Source: Bacillus sp. 2B10
GTDB taxonomy: Bacteria; Pseudomonadota; Alphaproteobacteria; Sphingomonadales; Sphingomonadaceae
NCBI GenBank assembly: GCA_003946805.1
Contig: RPSH01000002.1
Location: forward strand, 167,150 to 231,149
Reading direction: 5' to 3'
DNA length: 64,000 nucleotides
Positions 46,795 to 56,526 of this stretch are shown here, piece by piece. The position numbers and the translations under genes were made by a program. Position 1 is the first letter of the stretch; each line of letters starts with the position of its first letter. The notes under the pieces were generated by a model. The model was given only the letters and a program-made list of their open reading frames with translations. It searched no databases and had not been told where the DNA came from.

Positions 46795-47889
46795 ATGGCG
46801 GCAAATCTGAAGGCGGTCGATAGCAAGATGGCGGCGGCAAACGACAAGGCGGCGGGCGAACGGCAGAAGGCGCTCGACGCCGCGCTGGCGCAGATCGACC
46901 GGGCGTTCGGCAAGGGTTCGGCGATGAAGCTGGGCCAGAAGGAAACGATGCAGGTCGAGGCGATCTCGACCGGATCGCTCGGGCTCGACATCGCGCTCGG
47001 CGTCGGCGGCCTGCCGCGCGGTCGCGTGATCGAGGTGTACGGCCCGGAAAGCTCGGGCAAGACCACGCTCGCGCTGCACGTGCTGGCAGAGGCGCAGAAG
47101 GGCGGCGGCACCGTCGCCTTCGTCGATGCCGAACACGCACTCGACCCGGTCTATGCGAAGAAGCTGGGCGTCAACATCGACGAACTGATCGTGTCGCAGC
47201 CCGATACCGGCGAACAGGCGCTCGAAATCGTCGATACGCTGGTTCGTTCGAACGCGATCGACGTGCTGGTGGTCGACTCCGTCGCCGCCCTCGTGCCGCG
47301 CGCGGAAATCGAGGGCGAGATGGGCGACAGTCATGTCGGCCTGCAGGCGCGTCTGATGTCGCAATCGCTGCGCAAGCTGACCGGGTCGATCAGCCGCTCG
47401 CGCTGCATGGTGATCTTCATCAACCAGCTGCGCATGAAGATCGGCGTGATGTACGGCAATCCGGAAACCACGACCGGCGGCAACGCGCTGAAATTCTATG
47501 CATCGGTCCGCCTCGACATTCGTCGCACCGGACAGATCAAGGATCGCGACGAGATCATCGGCAACACCACCCGCGTAAAGGTGGTGAAGAACAAGGTCGC
47601 GCCGCCGTTCAAGCAGGTCGAATTCGACATCATGTATGGGCAGGGCATTTCGAAGATCGGCGAGATCCTCGACCTGGGCGTGAAGGCCGGGCTGGTCGAG
47701 AAATCGGGCGCGTGGTTCAGCTATGACAGCGTGCGGATCGGGCAGGGGCGGGAGAACGCCAAGAACTTCCTGACCGAACATCCCGAACTGCGCGACAAGC
47801 TCGAGGCCGCGATCCGCCAGCGTACCGAAAAGGTCGCCGAGGAAATGATGGCCGGCCCCGATGCCGAGGATGGCGACGACGACATGTAG
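46795..47889 (+). CDS. recA: recombinase RecA
   Basis: 364 residues. P-loop GPESSGKT at 83-90, [28 protein letters not shown] (DNA-binding L2) and the acidic C-terminus DAEDGDDDM. It drives homologous recombination and SOS induction. The leader is about 35 residues longer than E. coli RecA, as is usual in alphaproteobacteria. A hairpin follows the stop. No clear LexA box was found upstream. Confidence 0.98.
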   Translation: MAANLKAVDSKMAAANDKAAGERQKALDAALAQIDRAFGKGSAMKLGQKETMQVEAISTGSLGLDIALGVGGLPRGRVIEVYGPESSGKTTLALHVLAEAQKGGGTVAFVDAEHALDPVYAKKLGVNIDELIVSQPDTGEQALEIVDTLVRSNAIDVLVVDSVAALVPRAEIEGEMGDSHVGLQARLMSQSLRKLTGSISRSRCMVIFINQLRMKIGVMYGNPETTTGGNALKFYASVRLDIRRTGQIKDRDEIIGNTTRVKVVKNKVAPPFKQVEFDIMYGQGISKIGEILDLGVKAGLVEKSGAWFSYDSVRIGQGRENAKNFLTEHPELRDKLEAAIRQRTEKVAEEMMAGPDAEDGDDDM

Positions 47890-47893
47890 GGAT

Positions 47894-47928
47894 CAACATC
47901 GGGCGGCCAGGGTGCCGCCCGATCGTTG
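47894..47928 (+). terminator. hairpin after recA
   Basis: A perfect 9-bp stem (47898-47906 with 47915-47923) extends by CAAC/GTTG across one bulged base, starting 5 bp after the recA stop and followed by TTCG. It has no clean U-run but is well placed for a terminator. Confidence 0.65.
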
Positions 47929-48118
47929 TTCGACGCCCTGCAATGCACTGTAACAGGATGATTTTCTCGGAAGGTATGGATGGGCGGCCGACTGGACGTC
48001 CCGCAACCTTCGCCAACATCCGCGGCACCGGCGGCGCGTTCGGTCGGATGGCGTGCAACCGATCGCGCGCTGTCGCATTGCATCGGGACTGTCGCGCCTT
48101 CTGGAGGGAAATCCGCCG

Positions 48119-48763
48119 ATGATCGTCGTCCACCACCTCGAAAACTCGCGGTCGCAGCGCGTGCTCTGGCTGCTTGAGGAACTGGCGCTGCCCTATGCGG
48201 TGAAGCGCTACGAACGGAACAAGGCGACGATGTTGGCGCCCCCCGAACTCCGCCGCATCCATCCGCTGGGCAAGTCGCCGGTGATCGAGGACGATGCCGC
48301 GGGCAGCAGCAGCGGGCCGCTGGTCGTCGCCGAAACCGGGGCGATCGTCGAATATCTGGTCGAGAAGGCCGACGGTCGGCTGGGCATGCCGGCGCACCGT
48401 CGCAACGCGCTGCACTATCGCCATTTCCTGCATTATGCCGAAGGCTCGCTGATGCCGCCGCTGCTGGTCAAGCTGGTGCTCGGCCGCGTACCGCTGCTGG
48501 GCAAGGCGGCGCAAAAGAAGATCCAGCCGATGATCGACGTCCATCTCGACTATGTCGAGGGCCATCTGGCATCGCATGACTGGTTCGCCGGCGACGCGAT
48601 CACCGCCGCCGACGTCATGATGAGCTTCCCGCTGGAAGCGGCGCGCAGTCGCGCCGGGCTTGACGGTTCGCGTCCGCATACGATCGCGTGGCTCGACCGC
48701 ATCCATGCCCGCCCGGCCTATGGCGCCGCGCTGGCGGCGGGGGGGAGCTACGCCTATGCCTGA
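48119..48763 (+). CDS. glutathione S-transferase
   Basis: 214 residues with GGAGGG upstream of the ATG. Thioredoxin-fold N-domain: HHLENSRSQRVLWLLEEL (Ser-Arg active site), PLGKSPVIED with cis-Pro and AETGAIVEYLVEK. C-domain: DWFAGDAITAADVMMSFPLEA. It conjugates glutathione to electrophiles or reduces peroxides. Its end overlaps the convergent hydrolase gene by 10 bp. Confidence 0.92.
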   Translation: MIVVHHLENSRSQRVLWLLEELALPYAVKRYERNKATMLAPPELRRIHPLGKSPVIEDDAAGSSSGPLVVAETGAIVEYLVEKADGRLGMPAHRRNALHYRHFLHYAEGSLMPPLLVKLVLGRVPLLGKAAQKKIQPMIDVHLDYVEGHLASHDWFAGDAITAADVMMSFPLEAARSRAGLDGSRPHTIAWLDRIHARPAYGAALAAGGSYAYA

Positions 48764-49488
48764 TCCGCGACGAACGCGCGGATCAGCGTCGCCAGCCGCC
48801 CGGGCTGTTCCAGCGGGATGAGATGGGCGGCATCGGCGATCACCCGGACCTGCGCGTCGGGGTAATGCGGCAGGTTCAGCTTGCGCTGCGCCGCCTCGCC
48901 GAGATCGCCATCCTCGCGTCCCGCGACGATCAGCGCCGGCAACTGCACCACGCCCACCGCCTCGCGCCAGTCCTCGCGACTGCCCGCCTCCAGCCAGCCG
49001 CGCCACGCCGCCGGGTTCGACCGCCGCACATCGGCCATGGCCGCGTGGCGCAGCGGGGCGGGCAACGGCCTGGCGCAATTGCCATCGACGAACGCCGCCG
49101 CCGCCCCTGTACCGATCGGTCCCGGCGTCGCCCAGCCGAGCATCTCGCGCCGCCGCATGTCCTCGATCGGCTCGGGCGACGGCGGTGACGCCGCCACCAG
49201 CACGACTCCCGCGATCCCCGACATCCCACCGCCACGCGCCGCCAGTACCGAGGCGACCTTGCCGCCCATGCTCTGCCCGACCAGCACGCAGCGCCCGGCC
49301 CCGCGCACGACGCCCTCCACAGCATCCGCCATTGCCGCGACGTCGCGATACCCGGCATCCGCCGCGGCCCCGAATCCCGGCAGGTCGGGGGCTATCGACG
49401 CAAACCCGTCCAGCGATTCGCGGACCAGCCGCCATTCCGCCCCGCTCATCCCGAGTGCGTGGAGAAAGATCAGCGTGGGATGGGACAT
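48754..49488 (-). CDS. alpha/beta-fold hydrolase
   Basis: 244 residues. Oxyanion region FLHALGMSG near the start, nucleophile elbow GQSMGG (Ser near 72) and the C-terminal catalytic His in ADAAHLIPLEQP. Resembles small esterases or 3-oxoadipate-enol-lactonase-type hydrolases; substrate unknown. The frame stays open upstream through the tRNA as a shadow, so the start MSHPTLIFLH was chosen. Confidence 0.9.
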   Translation of the reverse strand: MSHPTLIFLHALGMSGAEWRLVRESLDGFASIAPDLPGFGAAADAGYRDVAAMADAVEGVVRGAGRCVLVGQSMGGKVASVLAARGGGMSGIAGVVLVAASPPSPEPIEDMRRREMLGWATPGPIGTGAAAAFVDGNCARPLPAPLRHAAMADVRRSNPAAWRGWLEAGSREDWREAVGVVQLPALIVAGREDGDLGEAAQRKLNLPHYPDAQVRVIADAAHLIPLEQPGRLATLIRAFVADQA

Positions 49489-49568
49489 GATGGCTCGCCG
49501 GCAGAAGGGTCCCGTCTGAAACACCGGCCACCGACGAGGTTCCCGAACGCGCATCGCGCGTCGGAAAC

Positions 49569-49645
49569 TGGCGCACCCGGAGGGATTCGAACCCCCGACC
49601 AAGGAGGTAGAAGCTCCTTGCTCTATCCAGCTGAGCTACGGGTGC
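49569..49645 (-). tRNA. tRNA-Arg (TCT)
   Basis: Acceptor GCACCCG/CGGGTGC with an encoded CCA. D arm GCTC/GAGC. Anticodon stem AGGAG/CTCCT with loop CTTCTAC, anticodon TCT at 49611-49609. T loop TTCGAAT. Confidence 0.95.
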
Positions 49646-49701
49646 CCGCCGCTTCGTTAGCGCGCATTGCGGCAAAGCGGAACCGCTATCATAACGCGGC
49701 C

Positions 49702-50445
49702 ATGCCCTCGCCGACCGATCCCGCGCTGCCCCGTATCGACGCCGACACCGTCCCCGCGCGCGGGTTCCGGCACTTCGATCTCGTGATGGCGGCGTTCGTC
49801 ACCATCCTGTTACTGTCGAACATCATCGGCGCGGGCAAGGTCGCGGCGATCGCTGTCGCGGGGACGCCGTTCGTGTTCGGCGCGGGCATCCTGTTCTTCC
49901 CGGTATCCTATGTGCTGGGCGATGTGCTGACCGAAGTCTATGGCTATGCGCGCGCCCGGCGGTGCATCTGGGTCGGCTTCGCCGCGCTGCTGTTCATGGC
50001 GTTCATGGCATGGGCGGTCGTCGCCATGCCGCCCGCGCCGGCATGGACGGGCCAGGGGGCGTATGAAGCGGTGTTCGGACAGGTGCCGCGCATCGTCTTC
50101 GCGTCGATCGCCGCCTTCTGGGCCGGCGAGTTCGTCAACGCCTATGTCCTCGCCCGGATGAAGCTGTGGACGCAGGGTCGCGCGCTGTGGACGCGGACCA
50201 TCGGGTCGACCGTGGTGGGACAGGCGGTGGACAGCGCGATCTTCTATCCGCTCGCTTTCCTGTACGTCTGGCCGACGCAGCAGGTGCTGATGGTGATGGT
50301 CACCAACTGGGCGATGAAGGTCGCGTGGGAGGTCGTGCTGACCCCGGTCACCTACGCCGTGGTCGGCTGGCTGAAGCGGCGCGAGGGCGTCGACGTGTTC
50401 GACACCGCGACCGACTTCTCGCCGTTTTCGAACAAGGGGATGTAA
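49702..50445 (+). CDS. yhhQ: queuosine precursor transporter (YhhQ family)
   Basis: 247 residues with six membrane segments. LLLSNIIGAGKVAAI, FFPVSYVLGDVLTEVYGYARARR and GSTVVGQAVDSAIFYPLAF are the YhhQ (DUF165) motifs. It takes up queuosine precursors for tRNA wobble modification. The next gene begins 2 bp after the stop. Confidence 0.92.
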   Translation: MPSPTDPALPRIDADTVPARGFRHFDLVMAAFVTILLLSNIIGAGKVAAIAVAGTPFVFGAGILFFPVSYVLGDVLTEVYGYARARRCIWVGFAALLFMAFMAWAVVAMPPAPAWTGQGAYEAVFGQVPRIVFASIAAFWAGEFVNAYVLARMKLWTQGRALWTRTIGSTVVGQAVDSAIFYPLAFLYVWPTQQVLMVMVTNWAMKVAWEVVLTPVTYAVVGWLKRREGVDVFDTATDFSPFSNKGM

Positions 50446-50447
50446 GG

Positions 50448-51149
50448 GTGTACGACAAGGCCGGATTCAACGACTATTTCGCCAACGTCGTTGGTGCGTC
50501 GAAGAACGCCTGCGACACCTATCGTTCGTTTCTGAACAGGATCGATCAGGCGATCGGCGGACTTGACGAGGCGCTTCTGTCGCAGGGGATGGAGGCCGTC
50601 GCGCAATGGGCGAGAGATACCGACAAGGAGCCGTTCGCGACCTATCGCTCGCACGCCCGCTCGGTCCTGAAGCGTTATTCGCTGTACCGGCTGGAAAAGG
50701 CGTCGGATGGCGTCGACGACGATACCGTCCAGCCGACGGCGGACGTCGTGACCGAACTGGCCGACGCGATCGTCGCCGATGCCAATTTCCTGCGCGAACG
50801 CGAGATGCAGACCCAGGTCCGGCAACAGCTGGCCGCACTGGAGGCCGGGTTGGTCGCGATCGACGGCGGCACGGAGGTGAGCGTCGCAACCGGCCGGATC
50901 GATATCCTCGCGCGCGACGCACAAGGGCGGACGGTCGTGATCGAATTGAAGGCAGGCAAATGCCCGGCGGGTGCGCTCGAACAGCTACTCGCCTATGCCT
51001 ATGATATCGAGCAGGAGCACGGCACGCCGGTCCGGGCGATGCTGGTTGCCGGATCGTTCCCCGACCGCATCCGCGCCGCCGCCCGGCGCGCCGGCGACGT
51101 CGAACTGCGGACCTATGCCTATTCGCTGCAATTCGCGACGCCGGGGTAG
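50448..51149 (+). CDS. NucS-like PD-(D/E)xK nuclease domain protein
   Basis: 233 residues from a GTG start; AAGG runs into the yhhQ stop just upstream, so the two are probably coupled. The N-terminal 110 residues are helical (YFANVVGASKNACDTYRSF). The C-terminal part is a NucS/DUF91-type nuclease core: GRIDILARDAQGRTVVIELKAG holds the D...ExK residues, then GALEQLLAYAYDIEQ. It may cut mismatched or branched DNA, or be part of a restriction-like function. The N-domain is not that of classical NucS. Confidence 0.8.
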   Translation: MYDKAGFNDYFANVVGASKNACDTYRSFLNRIDQAIGGLDEALLSQGMEAVAQWARDTDKEPFATYRSHARSVLKRYSLYRLEKASDGVDDDTVQPTADVVTELADAIVADANFLREREMQTQVRQQLAALEAGLVAIDGGTEVSVATGRIDILARDAQGRTVVIELKAGKCPAGALEQLLAYAYDIEQEHGTPVRAMLVAGSFPDRIRAAARRAGDVELRTYAYSLQFATPG

Positions 51150-51151
51150 CG

Positions 51152-51820
51152 TTACGCCCCGACCTTCGCCAGCAGCCCCTCGAACAATGCCCGCCCGTCG
51201 CGACCGCCATGGGCGGCTTCGATGCGGCGTTCGGGGTGGGGCATCATGCCCAGCACATTGCCCGCGGCGTTGACCAGCCCGGCGATATCGCGGGCGGAGC
51301 CGTTTACCGGTTCGGCGTAGCGGAATGCGACTTGTCCCTGGTCCTCCAAACGGTCGAGAGTCGCGTCGTCGGCGACGTAGTTGCCGTCGTGATGCGCGAC
51401 CGGAATGCGGATCGTATCGCCCGCGCGGTAGCCGCCGGTGAAGGCCGAGCGGGTGTCGCCGACGGTCAGCGCCACGTCGCGGCAGACGAACGACAGCCCG
51501 CGGTTGCGCATCAGTGCCCCTGGCAGCAGCCCCGCCTCGGTCAGGATCTGGAAGCCGTTGCAGATGCCCAGCACCGGCAGGCCCCTGCCCGCCGCGGCGA
51601 CCACCGCCTGCATCACCGGCGACCGCGCGGCGATCGCCCCGGAACGCAGATAGTCGCCATAGGAAAAGCCGCCGGGAACCGCGACGAGGCCGATATCGTC
51701 CGGCAGGTCGCTGTCGCGGTGCCACACCATGGTCGGCGCGGTGCCGGTGACCGATTCCAGCGCCACCGCGATATCGCGGTCGCAGTTCGACCCCGGAAAG
51801 ACGATGACGGCGGTCTTCAT
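51152..51820 (-). CDS. purQ: phosphoribosylformylglycinamidine synthase, glutaminase subunit
   Basis: 222 residues. Class I glutamine amidotransferase: [15 protein letters not shown] start, [18 protein letters not shown], nucleophile Cys in [17 protein letters not shown], and the His-Glu pair in MMPHPERR. It supplies ammonia for purine synthesis. Its start overlaps the purS stop (ATGA). Confidence 0.97.
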   Translation of the reverse strand: MKTAVIVFPGSNCDRDIAVALESVTGTAPTMVWHRDSDLPDDIGLVAVPGGFSYGDYLRSGAIAARSPVMQAVVAAAGRGLPVLGICNGFQILTEAGLLPGALMRNRGLSFVCRDVALTVGDTRSAFTGGYRAGDTIRIPVAHHDGNYVADDATLDRLEDQGQVAFRYAEPVNGSARDIAGLVNAAGNVLGMMPHPERRIEAAHGGRDGRALFEGLLAKVGA

Positions 51821-52047
51821 GCGCGTTCGACCCGGTAATTCTCGATGACGGTGTTGGCCAGCAGCTTGCGGCACATCGCGTCGATCGTGTCGTCGTCGGT
51901 GCCGTCGGCCACGTCCAGCTCGATCAGCTTGCCGACGCGGGCCTCGCCCACGCCCGCAAAGCCCAGCGAGCCGAGCGCATGTTCGATCGCCTTGCCCTGC
52001 GGATCGAGCACGCCGTTCTTGAGCGTTACGACGATGCGGAGTTTCAT
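51817..52047 (-). CDS. purS: phosphoribosylformylglycinamidine synthase, PurS subunit
   Basis: 76 residues, usual size. [19 protein letters not shown] and [10 protein letters not shown] are typical PurS. It bridges PurL and PurQ. GGAGG-like AACCTCC is reversed just upstream (minus strand GGCGACCTCC reads as a ribosome site). The ATGA overlap couples it to purQ; purL is not in the window. Confidence 0.96.
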   Translation of the reverse strand: MKLRIVVTLKNGVLDPQGKAIEHALGSLGFAGVGEARVGKLIELDVADGTDDDTIDAMCRKLLANTVIENYRVERA

Positions 52048-52163
52048 GGAGGTCGCCTCAAAATCCGTGGGGAGGGTGTCGCGGGCGCTATGGCCCCCCC
52101 GGCGTTCGTAGACAAGAGGCGGTTTCGCTTGAGATCGGCGTATTGCCTGCCTATCACACCAGC

Positions 52164-52640
52164 ATGGACGATATGCCGCCGCTCGCCCCGCTCGACCCTG
52201 GTTTCCTGCGCGTGCTGCGCTGGCGCGGCGCGATCCAGGCGGTCGTGCTGCTCGTCGTCGCCGGTCTGGCGGAAGTGGTGCTGAACCAGCAGGGGTTGCC
52301 GAACGGCATCGCGCTGGCCGTGGCGGTCGCGCTGGGGCTGTGGCTGACCATCGTGTCGCCGCCGCGACGCTTCGCGCACTGGGGGTTCGCCTTCGACGGG
52401 CGCGAACTGCATGTCGCGCGTGGCTGGCTGACGCGGGTCCATACCATCGTGCCGGTCGGGCGGGTCCAGCATATCGACCTGCGCCAGGCCCCGGTCGAGC
52501 GCGGCTGCGGCGTGGCCACGCTGGTGCTGCACACCGCCGGGACCGACAACAGCCGCGTCGCGGTTCCCGGACTGGCCCGCGAACAGGCGGAAGCGGTGCG
52601 AGACCGCATCCGCGCCGCGATCGAAACGTCGCCATGGTGA
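52164..52640 (+). CDS. ydbS: bacterial PH-domain (bPH2) membrane protein, YdbS-like
   Basis: 158 residues with two membrane segments (about 25-60) and a C-terminal bPH2 domain (FDGRELHVARGWLTRVHTIV, VGRVQHIDLRQAPVERG). It pairs with the next gene, which overlaps by 7 bp. The role of YdbS/YdbT pairs in the envelope is not settled. Confidence 0.88.
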   Translation: MDDMPPLAPLDPGFLRVLRWRGAIQAVVLLVVAGLAEVVLNQQGLPNGIALAVAVALGLWLTIVSPPRRFAHWGFAFDGRELHVARGWLTRVHTIVPVGRVQHIDLRQAPVERGCGVATLVLHTAGTDNSRVAVPGLAREQAEAVRDRIRAAIETSPW

Positions 52641-54067
52641 GCGCGCCCGATGCGGCACGGCGGCTGCATCCCGGCACGATCGCGCTGCGGATCATCGTCA
52701 AGGCGCCGCAGAACATCGCGGGCATCGTCGCGCTGGCCGCCGCGTCGTCGCGTGGCGGGCTGCTGGTGATGGCGGGGGTCGCCGCGCTGGTGCTGTTCGC
52801 GGCGGCGATCTTCACCTGGGTGCGCTGGCGGTCGTTCACCTATCGCCTCGCCGATGGCGAACTGGTCATCGCCGACGGCATCCTCCACCGCAACCGCCGA
52901 TCGATCCCGTTCGAGCGGATCCAGGACGTGTCGATCGACCAGAAGCTGGTCGCGCGGCTGTTCGGGCTGGCGCGCGTGCGAATCGAGACCGGCGGCGGCG
53001 AGGCGGACGAGGCGACGCTCGACAGCGTATCGCTGGCCGAGGCGGGGCGGTTGCGCGCGGTGCTGCGCGGCGGGACGGTCGCGGCGGACGAGGGTGGTAC
53101 ATCCGTCCCGGCACGCGCCACAGTCTTCGCGATGGATGCCCGGCGGGTGCTGGTCATGGGGTTGTTCGGCTTCTCGCTGGTCTGGGTCGGGGTGTTGTTC
53201 GCCGCGATCAACCAGCTGGGCGACCTGATCGGGCTCGACTGGGACGGGTGGCGCGACTGGGCCGGCGTCGCGCGGCAGGAGGCGATCGCGCTGGCCACGC
53301 CGCTGTTCGCCGCGCTGGCGGCGATCGTCGCGCTGGTGCTGGGTGCGATCAGCGGGGTCGCGCGCACCTTCTTCGTCGAACACGGATTTCGGCTGGAGCA
53401 GGAAGGCGACCGGTTGCGCCGCATGCGCGGGCTCACCACCCGGACCGAGGTGGTCGTCGGCCTGCGCCGTATCCAGCTGGCGCTGATCGAGCGCGGCATG
53501 GTCAGCGGGCGGCTGGGATGGTCGGGGCTGCGCTTCCAGACGCTGGGCGGCAGCGACGATGTCGGCGGACGCCAGCATGTCGCGCCCTTCGCCCGCGACG
53601 ACGAGGTGACGCGCGTGCTGGCGGCGGCCGGCTATCCGGCGTTCGATCCGTTGCCGCTGCGCCCCGTCGCGTTCGGCCATGTCGTGCGCGCGATGCTGCT
53701 GCGCGGGGTCCCGCCGCTGATCGTGATCGGGATCGTCAGCCTGTTCGTGCCGCTGGCCGGCTTTGCGCTGTTGCTGGTGCCGATCCCGGTCGCCGCGGCG
53801 CTGCTGGCGCGCCGCCGGCATCGCTATGCGATCCTTGGGGATCATCTGCACGTCATGCGCGGCGTGCTGGCGAAACGGGCGTGGATCGTGCCGCTCGGCC
53901 GTATCCAGAGCGTGTCGGTCACCCGTTCGCCGCTCCAGCGGTTGCTCGGCATCGCCACGGTCCGCGTCGACACGGCAGGGGCCAAGGGGATCGGCCGTCC
54001 CGACATCGCCGATCTGGCGGTCGAGGATGCCGATCCGCTGGCGCGCGCGCTATTGCGGGAGCGGTGA
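52634..54067 (+). CDS. ydbT: bacterial PH-domain (bPH2) membrane protein, YdbT-like
   Basis: 477 residues with about six membrane segments and three bPH2 repeats. The repeats are recognisable by RNRRSIPFERIQDVSIDQKL, TRTEVVVGLRRIQLALIERG and KRAWIVPLGRIQSVSVTRSP, each followed by a short strand pair. Partner of the YdbS-like protein. Its end overlaps the convergent SleB gene by 18 bp. Confidence 0.9.
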   Translation: MVSAPDAARRLHPGTIALRIIVKAPQNIAGIVALAAASSRGGLLVMAGVAALVLFAAAIFTWVRWRSFTYRLADGELVIADGILHRNRRSIPFERIQDVSIDQKLVARLFGLARVRIETGGGEADEATLDSVSLAEAGRLRAVLRGGTVAADEGGTSVPARATVFAMDARRVLVMGLFGFSLVWVGVLFAAINQLGDLIGLDWDGWRDWAGVARQEAIALATPLFAALAAIVALVLGAISGVARTFFVEHGFRLEQEGDRLRRMRGLTTRTEVVVGLRRIQLALIERGMVSGRLGWSGLRFQTLGGSDDVGGRQHVAPFARDDEVTRVLAAAGYPAFDPLPLRPVAFGHVVRAMLLRGVPPLIVIGIVSLFVPLAGFALLLVPIPVAAALLARRRHRYAILGDHLHVMRGVLAKRAWIVPLGRIQSVSVTRSPLQRLLGIATVRVDTAGAKGIGRPDIADLAVEDADPLARALLRER

Positions 54068-55342
54068 GGGCACCGGCGTCGGATCGCCGCGCCGCCGGAC
54101 CCCGGCCAGCGGCGCCGCCGCAGCGGGCTCGACGGCGGGCGGGGGCGGGGGCGCGACGACGCGCCGCATGCAGTCGACCGCGGGGCGCGGCACCTGCTGG
54201 CAATTCCACAGCAACCGCTCGATCGGCTGCGTCCGGTCGCGCAGATAGCTGAAGGACATCGTCGCGAGCGCTGCGGGTTCCGATGCGGCAGCGGCGCGGG
54301 CCGGCACCGCCGCCCCGTCGCGCCAGCCCATGAACTTGCACCGCACCCGGTCGCCGCAGGTCGCAGCGGCCAGCGCCGGCCAGCTGTCGGGCGATACCGC
54401 GCTGTCGAGCGCCACGAGGAAGGTATCGGGATCGTCGCTGCTGGCGCGGGGCAGCGATGCCGGCGCGAACTGTCCGGTCAACATGCCGGCCTCCTGTTCG
54501 ACCGCCAGCACTTCGGGTAGCTTGTGCGCGGAGGAATAGGGCGTGAGCTGGACGACGCGCGGTTCCTCGCCCCGGACCGCTTGCCGGAACGCGCCGGGCG
54601 TGCCCCACCATCCGGACCAGCGGAAGAACAGGTGCGTGTCGACCGCCGCGATCTTGGCGAGGCTCGACTGCCAATAGGGTACGACCCAGTCGGTATGGTA
54701 ATGGGTAGCATAGCCGACCGGCGCATAGACGCTGCCCGACAGCGCCGCCGCCGCGATCGCGCGCGCGCGTTCCCAGAAGGGTTCGGGGTAGGCGCGGACC
54801 AGCGCCCCGTCGCAGGTGAAGGTGAACTGGCAGCCGGTGCGCCGTTCGGACCCCTGGAAGACGACGCCGCACACCGTGTTGGGAAAGGCCGGGTGGCGCG
54901 CCCGGTTCAGCACCACCTGAGCGACCGCGCGCTGCCCCCGGGCATCGTCGCCCGCCTCGTACAGCACCGCCGCCGCGAGGCAATCGGTCGCGCGCGCCAG
55001 ATTGTCGGCGTCATCGGGAAAGCGGAACGGCCGCGCCGCCGGGTTCGGGCCGGGCACGAACGGGACGGTCGCGTTGAACGCACGCGCTTCGTCGGGCGGC
55101 AGGTTGCGGAACTCCGCCGGCTCGACCGGGGGCGGGGGGATGGCCGGGACGGCCGCATCGCCGCCCATGTGCGGCCCGGCGACGTCGCGGCGGACGTCCA
55201 CCCGGACCGGCGGCACGCGCTGCACGATCACCGCCGGCACGATGGCGGCGGCGATCGACAGCCCGATCAGCACGCCGTCGACCACCGCCGATCCGGTGCG
55301 GATGCCGTGCCGGGCGGGGGCTGCGTCGGGAGATTGATTCAC
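54050..55342 (-). CDS. cell-wall hydrolase with SleB domain
   Basis: 430 residues from GTG (a TTG 15 nt upstream is possible). One membrane anchor (about 20-40), a Pro-rich linker, then the SleB (hydrolase_2) domain: YEAGDDARGQRAVAQVVLNR with the catalytic Glu, HPAFPNTVCGVVFQGS, CQFTFTCDG and GYATHYHTDWVVPYW. It cleaves peptidoglycan. The C-terminal 200 residues are unique to this group and end in a Pro/Ala tail. Confidence 0.92.
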   Translation of the reverse strand: MNQSPDAAPARHGIRTGSAVVDGVLIGLSIAAAIVPAVIVQRVPPVRVDVRRDVAGPHMGGDAAVPAIPPPPVEPAEFRNLPPDEARAFNATVPFVPGPNPAARPFRFPDDADNLARATDCLAAAVLYEAGDDARGQRAVAQVVLNRARHPAFPNTVCGVVFQGSERRTGCQFTFTCDGALVRAYPEPFWERARAIAAAALSGSVYAPVGYATHYHTDWVVPYWQSSLAKIAAVDTHLFFRWSGWWGTPGAFRQAVRGEEPRVVQLTPYSSAHKLPEVLAVEQEAGMLTGQFAPASLPRASSDDPDTFLVALDSAVSPDSWPALAAATCGDRVRCKFMGWRDGAAVPARAAAASEPAALATMSFSYLRDRTQPIERLLWNCQQVPRPAVDCMRRVVAPPPPPAVEPAAAAPLAGVRRRGDPTPVPSPLPQ

Positions 55343-55365
55343 CAGTATCTGATCCAATAGAACAA

Positions 55366-55454
55366 GGACGTCGCCCCAGCGAAGGCTGGGGTCTCAAGCG
55401 GCTCTTGTACCGCGCTATCACCGAAAGATCCCAGCCTTCGCCGGGATGACGTCC
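55366..55454. repeat. REP doublet, 'GCGAAGGCTGGG' family
   Basis: Arms 55366-55395 and 55427-55454 are near reverse complements with the core CAGCGAAGGCTGGGGTCTC. Same family as the element at 39635-39717. It lies upstream of the SleB gene in a 263-bp gap. Confidence 0.8.
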
Positions 55455-55571
55455 GGTTCAAGCGGGTGAGTCGTACCGTCGCCCTGTCTCCGTTTGGTTC
55501 GAGCAGCTTCGAGCCTGTCGAGAAGCGCCCGTCGAGAACGCCTTTTCAACTGTGGGCCTCGACAAACCCGC

Positions 55572-55596
55572 CCCTCCGTTCGAAGCGAACGGAGGG
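55572..55596 (-). terminator. hairpin after cysK
   Basis: CCCTCCGTTCG (55572-55582) pairs perfectly with CGAACGGAGGG (55586-55596), loop AAG, 10 bp past the cysK stop. On the minus strand it is followed by GGGCGGGTTTGTCG, a weak U-tract. Confidence 0.6.
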
Positions 55597-55605
55597 TCGG
55601 GAAGC

Positions 55606-56526
55606 TCACTGTTCGGGCAGGAAGTCGGGCACCGACAGGTATCGTTCGCCGGTGTCGTAGTTGAACCCCAGCACCCGGACGCCATCGGGCAGGTCGGGCA
55701 GCTTCTGCAGGATCGCCGCCAGCGTTGCGCCCGACGAGATGCCGACCAGCATCCCCTCTTCACGCGCCGAACGCCGCGCCATGTCCTTCGCCACCGCCGC
55801 GTCGACCTTGATGACGCCGTCGATCGCGCGGGTGTGCAGGTTGGCGGGGACGAAGCCCGCGCCGATCCCCTGGATCGGGTGCGGCCCCGGCTGTCCGCCC
55901 GAGATGACCGGCGACAATTCGGGCTCGACCGCGAAGACCTTCAGGTTCGGCCATTTTTCCTTGAGTGCCTCGGCGACGCCGGTGATGTGGCCGCCGGTGC
56001 CGACGCCGGTGATGATGACGTCGATCGGGGTGTCGGCGAAATCGCGCAGGATTTCCTGTGCGGTCGTGCGGACATGGACGTCGATGTTCGCCGGATTCTC
56101 GAACTGCTGCGGAATCCACGCATCGGGCGTTTCGGCGGCCAGTTCGTGCGCGCGCTCGATCGCGCCCTTCATGCCCTTTTCACGCGGGGTCAGGTCGAAG
56201 GTCGCGCCATAGGCCAGCATCAGCCGGCGGCGCTCGATGCTCATGCTTTCGGGCATGACGAGGACCAGCCGGTAGCCCTTGACCGCCGCGACCATCGCGA
56301 GGCCGACGCCGGTGTTGCCGCTGGTCGGTTCGATGATCGTCCCGCCGGGCTTGAGGTCGCCCGAGCGTTCCGCCGCCTCGATCATGGCCAGCGCGATGCG
56401 GTCCTTGATCGACCCGCCGGGGTTGGATCGTTCGGACTTGATCCACACCTCGGCATCGCCGAACAGCCGGCGGACGCGGACGTGCGGCGTATTCCCGATC
56501 GTTTGCAGGATGGTATCGGCCTTCAT
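55606..56526 (-). CDS. cysK: cysteine synthase
   Basis: 306 residues. PLP-Lys41 in [15 protein letters not shown] at 68-73, [10 protein letters not shown] and [11 protein letters not shown]. It makes cysteine from O-acetylserine and sulphide. AAGGAG precedes the ATG, which overlaps the MFS gene stop by 4 bp, so transport and synthesis are in one operon. Confidence 0.97.
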   Translation of the reverse strand: MKADTILQTIGNTPHVRVRRLFGDAEVWIKSERSNPGGSIKDRIALAMIEAAERSGDLKPGGTIIEPTSGNTGVGLAMVAAVKGYRLVLVMPESMSIERRRLMLAYGATFDLTPREKGMKGAIERAHELAAETPDAWIPQQFENPANIDVHVRTTAQEILRDFADTPIDVIITGVGTGGHITGVAEALKEKWPNLKVFAVEPELSPVISGGQPGPHPIQGIGAGFVPANLHTRAIDGVIKVDAAVAKDMARRSAREEGMLVGISSGATLAAILQKLPDLPDGVRVLGFNYDTGERYLSVPDFLPEQ

